Shown: one piece after another, positions 37,022 to 45,900 of the stretch | How positions within the stretch are numbered: position 1 is the stretch's first letter | How the letters are laid out: every line of letters starts with the position of its first letter | NCBI GenBank assembly: GCA_900551265.1 | Contig: URVL01000002.1 | Coordinates: 1-50,179 of the forward strand | DNA from: an uncultured Eubacteriales bacterium | GTDB lineage: Bacteria; Bacillota; Clostridia; Oscillospirales; QAMX01 | DNA: 50,179 nucleotides | Direction of reading: 5' to 3' | Program-made: the position numbers and the translations under genes | Notes under the pieces: model-generated | Databases searched by the model: none | What the model saw: only the letters and a program-made list of their open reading frames with translations | Told to the model about the DNA's origin: nothing

Positions 37022-38098
37022 ATGGGCGAGATCCTTTCCCTGGCAAAAGCTTATGAATCTTACTTCAAAATCGGCGCAGAAGTTGAGGTTCCGGATTTAA
37101 CAGTTCATCGTGACCTTCTTCTACAGCATTTCAACAGCCTCACCTGTGGAAATCAGATGAAATATGAACTGACAGAACCCGAAGAAGGTAAGTTTACTTT
37201 TGGTGATGCGGACCTTATTGTGAATTTTGCAAAGGAAATGGGCGTCAAACTCCGCGCGCATGCGCCGGTCTGGCATCAACAGACGGCCGACTGGATGTTC
37301 CGTGACGGCGACAAACCGGTCGCGAAAGAACGGATCTACGAACGCATTGATGCACACACAAAGGCCATGGCCGAACACTTCAATGAAAACGTATACTGCT
37401 GGGACGTCGTCAATGAGGCAGCGCGGGATGACAGAATCGGCGTGCAAAACGATATCGGAGAAGACCCTGTATATCGCAACAGTACCTATTTTCAAATCTG
37501 CGGACCGGAATTCATTGAAAAAGCGTTTCAGGCAATGGACAAATATTCTCCGAATGCGCAGCTTTTCTATAACGACTATAATGAATGCCTGCCTGAAAAG
37601 CGCGACCGCATTGTCAAGATCATTCGTACGTTACAGGAAAAAGGCTGCCGTGTGGACGGCTTCGGTATGCAGCAGCACTATTTTATGAGGCCGAACTATG
37701 ACGAGCTCAAACGTTCCATTGAGATTTATGCCGGGCTTGGCCTGCGCCTGCATGTGACAGAACTGGACGTTTCTCTTATGGCTGTGGCTAATTTCGGCGA
37801 CCGCCGCATCAAACCCGGAGACCCCGGTTTTGATTCTTACATTCGCGAGGCCATGCATCCAACGCCTGAAAAGCTTGCCATGATCAGTACGATTTATGAA
37901 AATCTCTTCGAGATTTACCGCAGCTACCGCGATGTCATCGACTGTGTGACAACCTGGGGCGTCGCAGACGACATTACCTGGCTTGATACCTTTGGCGTAG
38001 ACCCCGATCTGCCTCTGATCAAACAGTATCCACTGCTTTTTGACACACAGCATCAGCCTAAGCCCTGCGTCTATCAGATGATTGACGCCGTGAAATAA
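37022..38098 (+). CDS. GH10 family glycoside hydrolase, copy 5
   Basis: A 358-residue cytoplasmic GH10 protein, the longest of the six. Acid/base Glu132 (WDVVNEA), nucleophile Glu247 (HVTELD), QQH at 217-219, TTWGVADDITW. The -2 subsite pair is Gly43-Asn44 with Lys47. Two insertions set it apart: one after the acid/base loop (about 136-157, GVQNDIGEDPVYRNS) and one after the nucleophile strand (about 255-280). AAGGAGG lies eight bases before the ATG; the gene starts 14 bases after copy 4. Confidence 0.92.
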   Translation: MGEILSLAKAYESYFKIGAEVEVPDLTVHRDLLLQHFNSLTCGNQMKYELTEPEEGKFTFGDADLIVNFAKEMGVKLRAHAPVWHQQTADWMFRDGDKPVAKERIYERIDAHTKAMAEHFNENVYCWDVVNEAARDDRIGVQNDIGEDPVYRNSTYFQICGPEFIEKAFQAMDKYSPNAQLFYNDYNECLPEKRDRIVKIIRTLQEKGCRVDGFGMQQHYFMRPNYDELKRSIEIYAGLGLRLHVTELDVSLMAVANFGDRRIKPGDPGFDSYIREAMHPTPEKLAMISTIYENLFEIYRSYRDVIDCVTTWGVADDITWLDTFGVDPDLPLIKQYPLLFDTQHQPKPCVYQMIDAVK

Positions 38099-38111
38099 GG
38101 GAGGATATAAG

Positions 38112-39110
38112 ATGAGTGAAATGACGCTGGCAAAAGCCTATGAAAAATATTTTAAAATCGGCGCGGCCACCTCGCCGAGCGAATTTCCGAGCCATGGTAA
38201 CCTGCTCAAAACGCAGTTTAATTCCATGTCGCCGGAGAATCAGATGAAATTCGGTCCCCTGCACCCGGAAAAAGACGTCTGGAATTTTGAACCTGCCGAC
38301 CAGCTCGTAAGTTTTGCCCGGGAAAACGGCATGGTGTTTCGTGCGCATGCACCTGTCTGGCATAGCGGCACCAATCCGTGGATTTTTCAACGCGACGATG
38401 GGAGCGACGTTTCGCGCGAAGAACTTTTGGAGCGTTTGGAAGAACAATTTACGGTTTTTGCGCTCCGTTACGGGGATTTTGTCCAGTATTGGGACGTGGT
38501 CAACGAGGCCATCGACGACGACCCCGCAAAACCGGTTCTGCGTGAGACAAACTGGCTGCGTATTTTAGGGGACGGTTATCTGACTACCGCCTTCAAGCTT
38601 GCCAAAAAAGTAGCGCCAAACGTCCAGCTCTTCTACAATGACTACGACGAGTGGCTGCCCCATAAGCGTGAAAAAATTTGTAAACTTCTGAAAAAACTTC
38701 AGGATGAGGGCGCTCCGGTTGAGGGGTTTGGCATGCAGAGCCACATGAGCATTTACAATGTCGATATTGACGATGTAAAGCGCTCTATCGAGGCGTTTGC
38801 CGCCTTCGGCGTGCGTCTGCACGTAACGGAGCTCGATATCTCGCTCTATGATCCAAAAGACCGTTCTCTCCCCGCTCCGCTGCTCACCGATGAAATGTTT
38901 GAGCGCCAGGCTCAGCTCTATATCGACCTCTTCAAGGTCTATCGCGAGTATGCAGACGTAATTGACAACGTTACAACCTGGGGCGTGGCCGACGACTATA
39001 CCTGGCTCAATTCCTGGCCGGTTAAGGGCCGCACGAATTACCCGCTCCTGTTCTACGCAGATCACCATCCGAAGCCTTTCCTAAAGGAAATCATCGAGGC
39101 CGCTCTGTAA
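38112..39110 (+). CDS. GH10 family glycoside hydrolase, copy 6
   Basis: A 332-residue cytoplasmic GH10 protein. Acid/base Glu132 (WDVVNEA), nucleophile Glu240 (HVTELD), QSH at 209-211, TTWGVADDYTW. The -2 subsite pair Glu42-Asn43 with Lys46 is the classical one, as in copy 1. The residues after HAPVWH are SGTNPW, where the usual SQTPDW glutamine is lost. GGGAGG precedes the ATG. Last member of the array, closed by a strong terminator. Confidence 0.92.
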   Translation: MSEMTLAKAYEKYFKIGAATSPSEFPSHGNLLKTQFNSMSPENQMKFGPLHPEKDVWNFEPADQLVSFARENGMVFRAHAPVWHSGTNPWIFQRDDGSDVSREELLERLEEQFTVFALRYGDFVQYWDVVNEAIDDDPAKPVLRETNWLRILGDGYLTTAFKLAKKVAPNVQLFYNDYDEWLPHKREKICKLLKKLQDEGAPVEGFGMQSHMSIYNVDIDDVKRSIEAFAAFGVRLHVTELDISLYDPKDRSLPAPLLTDEMFERQAQLYIDLFKVYREYADVIDNVTTWGVADDYTWLNSWPVKGRTNYPLLFYADHHPKPFLKEIIEAAL

Positions 39111-39117
39111 AAAATAG

Positions 39118-39155
39118 AAAAACACCGCAGAAGAGTGCTCTTCTGCGGTGTTTTT
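39118..39155 (+). terminator. Bidirectional terminator after the GH10 array
   Basis: An 18-base inverted repeat (39118-39135 and 39138-39155, core CACCGCAGAAGAG) with A tract and T-run. It lies between the convergent GH10 array and the flippase gene and can serve both; it overlaps the last bases of the flippase frame. Confidence 0.9.
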
Positions 39156-40692
39156 ATGTTCGCGAGCGCCGGCTTCGAAGTCCTTCATTTTTCTGCCGAA
39201 CAGGCTCCCTCTTTTCACCGCTGATCAGCCATAGCAGTGCGGCGTATATCACCCCAAGCAAAATGATCTCCGCAATCACAACGCCAACATCCAGCTGTGC
39301 CGCAGGATTACGCAGGCACAAAATACGCACCAAAAGCGCTGCGGCGCCGGCAGCAAGCAGGGGTTTGGCAATCCATTCCCCCACGCGCAGACGGACATGC
39401 GACAGTTTCATCATACGCCAGATACTGAGAACCGGGTTAAAAATATTGCTGACATACATCACAATCATAAAGCCCGTAAAACCCATGGCCGGAATCAACT
39501 GATACACCATGAAAATTCGGATGATCGAATCGGCAATATTACAGTAAAGCACCCAATTTTGCTGACCGAGACCTTTGAGAATCCCATCTGCAACCGCATC
39601 AAAATACATAAGCGGTACAAGCGGCGACAAAATCAGGATAATCATGCCGACCTGGCTGTTGTGGTAGACCAGTTCCGCCAGAGATTCTGAAAATACCGCA
39701 AAAATTGCGGCTGCCGGAATGGAGAGCAGCAAACAGGATTTGATCACGCGTTCGATCAGCGTATGAATGTACCCGTCGCGCCGTGCGGCCTGCGCCTCTG
39801 AGATTTCCGGCATGAGCAGCGAAGTAAAAGCCGACAAAAACGCAAACGGCAGAAACATGACCGGAAGCGCCATGCCGCGCACCATACCATAGTCAGAAAG
39901 CGCCGCTGCTTCCGACATACCGCTTTTTCGCAGTCCGCTTGGCACCATAACGTTTTCCATGGTACGCAGCGCTGAGGCAAGGCAGGAGCTCCCCGCAACA
40001 GGCAGCGCTACCGCCAGCAGCCGGCGCAGGAAACCACTGGGAACATAGTCCGACGGTTTCTCCCGAAAGCGCAGATATTGAACATACAGGTACACGCATG
40101 ACACAATTTCCGACAGCGTGACGCCCGCGGCAATGACGGCGCAGGCCATCTCCATGTCAAGGCCCGGAAAACGGCGGACCAGTATAACAAATACGCCAAC
40201 TTCTACAATCTGTTCAATTGCGTCGCTTACCGCAATCTGAATGGGTCGCCTGACCGCAAGCAGATGCCCCTTAAAGCAGGAAGACAGGGACATCATCGGC
40301 AGCGCCGGTGCCAGGACGCGCAGAGAAAGTACGGTCCTTTCATCGGAAAGCAGCACGCGGCCTATGTACCCGGAACCCAGCAAAACGCACACAGCGGCCG
40401 TCAAGCTGATAAGCGAGGCGTAAATCAACGCGCAGCGCATGACAGGCCGCTCGCTGCCGCGCCGCTTCATTCCCTGCTCCTCCGTCAATACCCTTGTTAC
40501 GGCAACGGAAATTCCTGCCGTGGCCAGCGTCACCGCAAACGTAAAGGCGGAATATGTCAGCTGATAAAGGCCCATTCCCTCCGCACCGACGCCGGCCGCA
40601 ACATACATGGAAAAGGCAATGCCGGCGACACGCATGGCAATGGAAAATCCGGTCAGTACAAGCGAGTTTTTCATGATGGATGTTTTGTTCAC
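39154..40692 (-). CDS. MOP-superfamily flippase, SpoVB-like polysaccharide exporter
   Basis: A 512-residue membrane protein with about 14 hydrophobic segments, matching the MATE/MOP flippase fold. The N-terminus (KTSIMKNSLVLTGFSIAMRVAGI) and GAEGMGLYQL are typical of SpoVB-like proteins, which move lipid-linked cell wall or spore-cortex precursors. The best start is the GTG at 40692, seven bases after GGAGG; the ATG at 40740 has no site. It is divergent from the oxidoreductase gene, separated by about 130 bases. Whether it acts in sporulation or in surface polysaccharide export cannot be told. Confidence 0.85.
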   Translation of the reverse strand: MNKTSIMKNSLVLTGFSIAMRVAGIAFSMYVAAGVGAEGMGLYQLTYSAFTFAVTLATAGISVAVTRVLTEEQGMKRRGSERPVMRCALIYASLISLTAAVCVLLGSGYIGRVLLSDERTVLSLRVLAPALPMMSLSSCFKGHLLAVRRPIQIAVSDAIEQIVEVGVFVILVRRFPGLDMEMACAVIAAGVTLSEIVSCVYLYVQYLRFREKPSDYVPSGFLRRLLAVALPVAGSSCLASALRTMENVMVPSGLRKSGMSEAAALSDYGMVRGMALPVMFLPFAFLSAFTSLLMPEISEAQAARRDGYIHTLIERVIKSCLLLSIPAAAIFAVFSESLAELVYHNSQVGMIILILSPLVPLMYFDAVADGILKGLGQQNWVLYCNIADSIIRIFMVYQLIPAMGFTGFMIVMYVSNIFNPVLSIWRMMKLSHVRLRVGEWIAKPLLAAGAAALLVRILCLRNPAAQLDVGVVIAEIILLGVIYAALLWLISGEKREPVRQKNEGLRSRRSRT

Positions 40693-40764
40693 CCGCGCAC
40701 CTCCGTTCATGTGAGTATATGCGCGCATATGGCGCGGCATACGTCCAAATTTGCCACAGTTTGA

Positions 40765-40793
40765 TTGACATACCTATACGGGAGTTGTATAAT
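40765..40793 (+). promoter_or_regulatory. Consensus sigma-A promoter of the oxidoreductase operon
   Basis: Perfect TTGACA (40765-40770) and perfect TATAAT (40788-40793) with the ideal 17-base spacing. Confidence 0.88.
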
Positions 40794-40825
40794 TTAAAGG
40801 TAATCTTTGAAAGACTGGTGAAAGT

Positions 40826-41809
40826 ATGAATCAAACCGTGCGTTTTGGTATCCTGGGGACAGGCGGTATCGCGCATAAGTTTGCCGCCGCCGTTCCATAT
40901 GCCGCCGGCGCCGAGCTGGCCGCCTGCGCTTCCCGTACGCCGGGCAAAGCGGAAAAATTTTCATTGGAGTTCGGTATCCCCACGCACTACGACAATTATG
41001 AGGATCTGCTCGCAAATCCCGACGTTGACTGCGTTTATATTGCGACTACCCCTAATTTCCATTATGAAAACATTTTAGACTGCGTCCGCGCCGGAAAACA
41101 CGTTCTCTGTGAAAAGCCGCTGCTTTCCCGCGCTTCCGAGACAAAGAAGGTGATTGACACCGTACGCGGTACGGGACTTTTTTTGATGGAAGCCATGTGG
41201 TCGCGTTTTTTGCCGTCCTTGCAGCAGGTGCGCGCGCTGCTCCATTCCGGCGAGTTGGGGAAGCTTTTGCACATAGAAAGCCATTTCGGCATCCAGTCCG
41301 GCCCAAATGATTTTAAACGCGGCTACAGCCGTGAGCTCGAAGGCAGTACGACAACCGACATGGGCATATATAACTACGACCTTACGACGTTTCTCGCCGC
41401 TTCTGCGCCGGATCATATCGCCACAACGCCCGGCATCCTCTATGGAAAGACCGATGTCGAGTGCAATGTCCTGCTGCATTTTCCCGGTGATGTGACCGCA
41501 TATATGTTCTGCGGGTTCCGCTTCCCCACCAACCATACGCTGACAGCCTATTGCGAGCGGGGAAAAATTACGCTGTCTCCCTATTTTTTAAACCCCGAAC
41601 GCGTAGAAGTTGCGCCATACGGCGGCGAAGCGCGCGTACTGACCTATGACTGCCAGAACGGCTTCGAATTTGAGATTGAAGAGGCCGTGCGCTGTATCCG
41701 CGAAGGGCGCCAGGAAAGCGAGACGCATCCCTGGGCCGCCATGCTGGAATCCGCACAGTTCTTCGATACGGTTTTTGCCGCATGGGGAAATCCCTGGCCA
41801 GAAAGATAG
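40826..41809 (+). CDS. Gfo/Idh/MocA family oxidoreductase
   Basis: NAD(P)-dependent sugar or cyclitol dehydrogenase of 327 residues. The dinucleotide-binding motif GILGTGGIAHKFA (8-20) and the catalytic-region CEKPL (about 95) are clear. EAMWSRFLPS is characteristic of the dihydrodiol/D-xylose dehydrogenase-like branch. A weak TGAAAG site precedes the start. It may be the first gene of a unit with wecB, tldD and tldE. Substrate unknown. Confidence 0.88.
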   Translation: MNQTVRFGILGTGGIAHKFAAAVPYAAGAELAACASRTPGKAEKFSLEFGIPTHYDNYEDLLANPDVDCVYIATTPNFHYENILDCVRAGKHVLCEKPLLSRASETKKVIDTVRGTGLFLMEAMWSRFLPSLQQVRALLHSGELGKLLHIESHFGIQSGPNDFKRGYSRELEGSTTTDMGIYNYDLTTFLAASAPDHIATTPGILYGKTDVECNVLLHFPGDVTAYMFCGFRFPTNHTLTAYCERGKITLSPYFLNPERVEVAPYGGEARVLTYDCQNGFEFEIEEAVRCIREGRQESETHPWAAMLESAQFFDTVFAAWGNPWPER

Positions 41810-41897
41810 TCGGGCAGTTATTTGCAGGAACCGCTTTTCTCTGCCCCGGCGCTAATTTGATCGATTTCCATGACAAAAAATGATAGTAGGAGCCGCC

Positions 41898-43019
41898 ATG
41901 CCTATCAAAATCCTCTCTGTGTTCGGCACCAGGCCGGACGCCATCAAAATGTGCCCGCTCGTGAAGCTTCTCGGTTCAGACAGCCGTTTTGAAAGCGTTG
42001 TGTGCGTCAGTGCGCAGCACCGGGAAATGCTCGACCAGGTGCTTGAAATTTTTGACGTACATCCAGACTATGATCTCAACATTATGAAACCAAGCCAGAC
42101 GCTTTTCCAGATCAGTGCCGCTTTGATTCCGGGCTTTGGTGATGTTCTGGAGGAGGTAAAGCCGGACGTTGTGCTCGTACACGGCGACACATCCACTGCG
42201 TTCACCGCAGCGCTGGCTGCGTTTTACAGGCAGATTCCCGTCGGGCATGTGGAAGCGGGATTGCGTACGTGGAATATCTATTCTCCGTTTCCGGAGGAGA
42301 TGAACCGGATGCTCGTGGGACGTATTGCAAGCCTTCATTTCGCACCGACCAATCAAAATCGGGAAAATTTACTGCGCGAGCATGCGCTCGGAGAAATTTA
42401 CGTTACGGGCAACACGGTCATTGATGCCATGCGGTATACGACGGCTGCCGATTATCACTATGAGGAGCCCGTACTGGAAACCTTGCGGCATACCGAGGGA
42501 AAGTTTGTCCTGTTGACCGCGCACCGCCGTGAAAATCTTGGCGCGCCTCTTGAAGCAATTTGCCGTGCCGTTTTGCGCCTGGTTGAGGCAGTACCGGAGC
42601 TTCATGTCGTTTATCCCGTGCACTTAAACCCCGCTGTGCGGAGTACTGTCTACCCTCTGCTGTGCGGCCATGCGCGAATCCATCTGACGGAGCCCTTGAA
42701 CCTGCGCGATACGCATAATTTTATGGCGCGCTGCCGCTTCGTTATGACCGACTCCGGCGGAATTCAGGAGGAAGCGACGGCCCTGGGCGTTCCGACGCTG
42801 GTCCTTCGGCGTGAAACGGAACGGGGAGAGGGGGTCGAAACCGGCATTTTGAAACTCGTCGGCGTAAAGGAAGAAGACATTTTTACTGCCGCGCGAGAGC
42901 TTGCCGAAAACGACGCCGTGCATAACCGCATGAGTACATCTGAAAATCCCTACGGCGACGGGCATGCCTGTGAGTATATCGCTGCTGCCATCGCCTCGTA
43001 TTTCAAAACAAAGGAGTGA
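41898..43019 (+). CDS. wecB: UDP-N-acetylglucosamine 2-epimerase (non-hydrolysing)
   Basis: Converts UDP-GlcNAc to UDP-ManNAc for surface polymers such as teichoic acid linkage units. Family motifs are GTRPDAIKM (the usual Glu is Asp here), HGDT, HVEAGLRT, TAHRRENLG, YPVHLNP and TDSGGIQEEA. Length 373 residues. TAGGAG lies before the ATG at 41898; a preceding in-frame ATG at 41880 has none. It follows the oxidoreductase by 88 bases with no terminator and is 4 bases from tldD. Confidence 0.94.
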   Translation: MPIKILSVFGTRPDAIKMCPLVKLLGSDSRFESVVCVSAQHREMLDQVLEIFDVHPDYDLNIMKPSQTLFQISAALIPGFGDVLEEVKPDVVLVHGDTSTAFTAALAAFYRQIPVGHVEAGLRTWNIYSPFPEEMNRMLVGRIASLHFAPTNQNRENLLREHALGEIYVTGNTVIDAMRYTTAADYHYEEPVLETLRHTEGKFVLLTAHRRENLGAPLEAICRAVLRLVEAVPELHVVYPVHLNPAVRSTVYPLLCGHARIHLTEPLNLRDTHNFMARCRFVMTDSGGIQEEATALGVPTLVLRRETERGEGVETGILKLVGVKEEDIFTAARELAENDAVHNRMSTSENPYGDGHACEYIAAAIASYFKTKE

Positions 43020-43023
43020 TTGT

Positions 43024-44409
43024 ATGATTTCCGAAACTTCCGCCAAGCTTGTCCTGGAAGCGGCGCTTTCTTCTGGCGGTGATTTTGCGGAGCTCTATAT
43101 GGAAGACACCGTGTCAAACAGCCTTGTCATGGTAAACGGCGATGTGGATAATGCCACCTCTGCGCGCATGACAGGTGCGGGTGTGCGCGTTTTTTCCGGC
43201 GTGCGCAGCGCCTATGCCTATACCGCCGACACTTCTCGCGACGCATTGATCGGCGCGGCAAAAGCCGCCGCTGCGGCGCTTTCCTCCGGAGAACATAGTT
43301 CCGTTATCCCTTTCCGCCCGGCAGACTACTCTGTTGCGCCGCGTATCCCATACGCTACTGTGGACAATGCCGCGCGGATCGCCAAAATGCGGGAGGCGCA
43401 TCTCGCCGCAAAGTCCTATTCCGACGAAATTTCCCAGGTGATCGTCAGCCTGGCCGATGTGGATAAGACCATGTTTGTCTGTAATACCGAGGGCGTGTGG
43501 GCATCGGACCGCCGTCCGCGTATGCGTATTGCGGCGCAGGCCGTGGCATCCAAGGGTGGCGACAGTCAGACCGGCTCGGACGCCCCCGGAAACGCACGCG
43601 GCTTTGAGGGCTTTGATTTGATTGATCCCGCCGCCTGCGGCCGTGAGGCGTCGCGGCAGGCCGTCGCCATGCTCCATGCCGACGAGTGTCCGGCAGGCGT
43701 TATGCCGGTTGTCATCGACGGCGGCTTTGGCGGCGTCATTTTTCACGAGGCGTGCGGGCATTCGCTGGAAGCCACGTCCGTATCAAAGGGCAACAGCGTA
43801 TTCTGTGGAAAACTCGGCACGCAGATTGCTGCGCCCTGCGTCAGCGCCGTAGACGACGGCACCCTGGAAGGAGAATGGGGTTCCATCCATATTGATGACG
43901 AAGGTACTCCCTCCCGTCGAAATCTGTTAATTGAAAATGGAATTCTCAAAGGGTATCTCATCGACCGCCTTGGCGGCCGGCGGATGGGGATGGCGCCCAC
44001 CGGATCCTCCCGCCGTCAGGATTATACCTATGCGCCGACTTCCCGTATGACAAACACCTTCATCTGTGAAGGGCGTGACGACCCTGAAGAAATGATCCGC
44101 ACCATGGGCGACGGGCTCTTTGCCGCCTATATGGGCGGCGGTTCCGTGAATCCGCTGACCGGTGAATTTAACTTTGCCGTTCGCGAAGGCTATCTCGTGC
44201 GTGACGGCAAGATTGTAGCTCCGGTTCGCGGCGCAACGCTGATTGGCCGCGGCGCAGATGTGCTCATGAAGATCGACCGCGTTGGCCCGCGTATGTGGAT
44301 GGCGCAGGGAATGTGTGGTTCGCTGTCCGGCTCAATTCCCACAAACGTCGGCCAACCGCGTATTCGCGTTTCGCAGATTACCGTTGGCGGTAAGGGAGGT
44401 ACGTTATGA
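43024..44409 (+). CDS. tldD: Metalloprotease TldD
   Basis: TldD forms a heterodimeric zinc protease with TldE that digests unfolded peptides and matures some RiPP peptides. The zinc motif HEACGH is at residues 241-246. Length 461 residues. The ATG at 43024 follows AAGGAG. The next gene starts within its stop codon (ATGA), as expected for a TldD-TldE pair. Confidence 0.94.
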   Translation: MISETSAKLVLEAALSSGGDFAELYMEDTVSNSLVMVNGDVDNATSARMTGAGVRVFSGVRSAYAYTADTSRDALIGAAKAAAAALSSGEHSSVIPFRPADYSVAPRIPYATVDNAARIAKMREAHLAAKSYSDEISQVIVSLADVDKTMFVCNTEGVWASDRRPRMRIAAQAVASKGGDSQTGSDAPGNARGFEGFDLIDPAACGREASRQAVAMLHADECPAGVMPVVIDGGFGGVIFHEACGHSLEATSVSKGNSVFCGKLGTQIAAPCVSAVDDGTLEGEWGSIHIDDEGTPSRRNLLIENGILKGYLIDRLGGRRMGMAPTGSSRRQDYTYAPTSRMTNTFICEGRDDPEEMIRTMGDGLFAAYMGGGSVNPLTGEFNFAVREGYLVRDGKIVAPVRGATLIGRGADVLMKIDRVGPRMWMAQGMCGSLSGSIPTNVGQPRIRVSQITVGGKGGTL

Positions 44410-45740
44410 TGACTTATGAAGAATTCCGCAAAAGCGTATTGGATACCGCGCTTGCACTTGGTTGCGACGCCGCCGAGACGGTGTTCGTAGAGGGAGACCG
44501 CTTCCAGGCGGGCGTTCTGGCACAGGAGCTCGACAGCTATTCCGTCAGCCGCAAATTCGGCATCGGCCTGCGCGTACAAGTGAATGGCCGTGACGGTTAC
44601 GCCTACACGGAAAAGCTCGATGATCCAGAGGCGCTTTGCCGCCGTGCTCTTGACAACGCGCGTGTGATCGGCACGGCGGATGAACATCCCATGCAGGGCG
44701 CGCAGGACTATGCCGCCGTAACCATGCCGGACAACCCTGTCTGTGATATGAGCGAACGTGAAAAAATTGAACTTGCCATGGAGGCAGAGCGCAGGGCGCT
44801 TGCCGCCGACCCGCGCGTGGAACGCGTGTCGCACAATATTCTTGCCACAGGGCATACCACGATCCATATTACCAATACGCTTGGGCTGGATGCGCGCCGC
44901 AGCAGCAGCTATTCTTACTCCTATATCGGCCCCATTCTTCGTGACGGCGAAGAGGTTCACGACGGCCTTGCATTCCGTACGGGGCGCGAAATGCTCGACA
45001 CTGCCGCGCTTGCACAGGACGCCGTGCAGGACGGACTTTCACAGTTCGGTGCAGCGCCCGTTGATTCCGGTGCCTACCGGATTCTCTTTAAAAATACAAC
45101 GGCCGTTGATTTCTTTGAGGCTTTTATGCCTATGTTCTCCGCCGATCAGGCGCAGAAAGGTTTAAGTCCGCTGGCAGGACGTGAAGGAGAATCGATTGCC
45201 AGCGCAGTTGTCACGCTTTGTGACGACCCGCTCCATCCTGTCAATCCCCGTGCGTTTGACGATGAGGGCACGCCCTCCGTTACGAAGACGGTCGTAGAAA
45301 ACGGCGTCTTCCAAACCCTGCTACACAATTTAAAGACCGCTAAAAAAGCAGGATGCGCCTCTACGTCAAATGCAGACCGCCCCTCCGCCGCGTCCCCTGT
45401 TGGCATTGCGCCGACAAATTTTTATATGGTCCCGGGCGCGGATAACCTGGAATCGATGAAGCAGCGGCTCGGCACCGGCCTGATGATTACGGATGTGACG
45501 GGCCTGCACGCGGGTGTTAATCCCGTGACGGGCGACTTTTCACTTCTTTCTAGAGGTTTTCTTGTAGAAAACGGCGAAATTGTACGTCCGGTAGATCAAA
45601 TCACCATTGCAGGTTCCTTCTTAAAGCTTTTGAAGGACATTGAAGCGGTGGGATCTGATTTAAAATTCACGCTTCCGGGGTCTACCATGCTTGGCATGCC
45701 CTCCATTCTGGTTTCCAGTCTCATGGTCGCAGGAAAATAA
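44406..45740 (+). CDS. pmbA: TldE/PmbA, partner of TldD
   Basis: The non-catalytic subunit of the TldD/E protease: homologous overall to TldD (C-terminal GLHAGVNPVTGDFSLLSRGFLVENGE) but without an HExxxH site. Length 444 residues. Overlaps tldD by 4 bases. No obvious small precursor peptide gene is nearby, so a RiPP role cannot be shown; a general peptide-turnover role is the default. Confidence 0.93.
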   Translation: MMTYEEFRKSVLDTALALGCDAAETVFVEGDRFQAGVLAQELDSYSVSRKFGIGLRVQVNGRDGYAYTEKLDDPEALCRRALDNARVIGTADEHPMQGAQDYAAVTMPDNPVCDMSEREKIELAMEAERRALAADPRVERVSHNILATGHTTIHITNTLGLDARRSSSYSYSYIGPILRDGEEVHDGLAFRTGREMLDTAALAQDAVQDGLSQFGAAPVDSGAYRILFKNTTAVDFFEAFMPMFSADQAQKGLSPLAGREGESIASAVVTLCDDPLHPVNPRAFDDEGTPSVTKTVVENGVFQTLLHNLKTAKKAGCASTSNADRPSAASPVGIAPTNFYMVPGADNLESMKQRLGTGLMITDVTGLHAGVNPVTGDFSLLSRGFLVENGEIVRPVDQITIAGSFLKLLKDIEAVGSDLKFTLPGSTMLGMPSILVSSLMVAGK

Positions 45741-45759
45741 CGTATTCCGCAGCTTTTCA

Positions 45760-45796
45760 CGCAGGTTTCTGTTAAAAACAGAAACCTGCGGTTTTT
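45760..45796 (+). terminator. Intrinsic terminator after tldE
   Basis: A 12-base-pair stem (CGCAGGTTTCTG/CAGAAACCTGCG, 45760-45771 and 45779-45790) followed by GTTTTTAT. Confidence 0.9.
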
Positions 45797-45848
45797 ATAG
45801 TTGTGCCAAATGGATCTGTAACCCCATCTTATGGAGATCGAAAAAAGC

Positions 45849-45876
45849 TTGACAATTTTCGAAACCGTGTTATAAT
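45849..45876 (+). promoter_or_regulatory. Sigma-A promoter of the T-box transcript
   Basis: Perfect TTGACA (45849-45854) and TATAAT (45871-45876) with 16-base spacing, just upstream of the T-box leader. Confidence 0.85.
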
Positions 45877-45900
45877 TAAAATAATTTCTTGTATTGCTGA

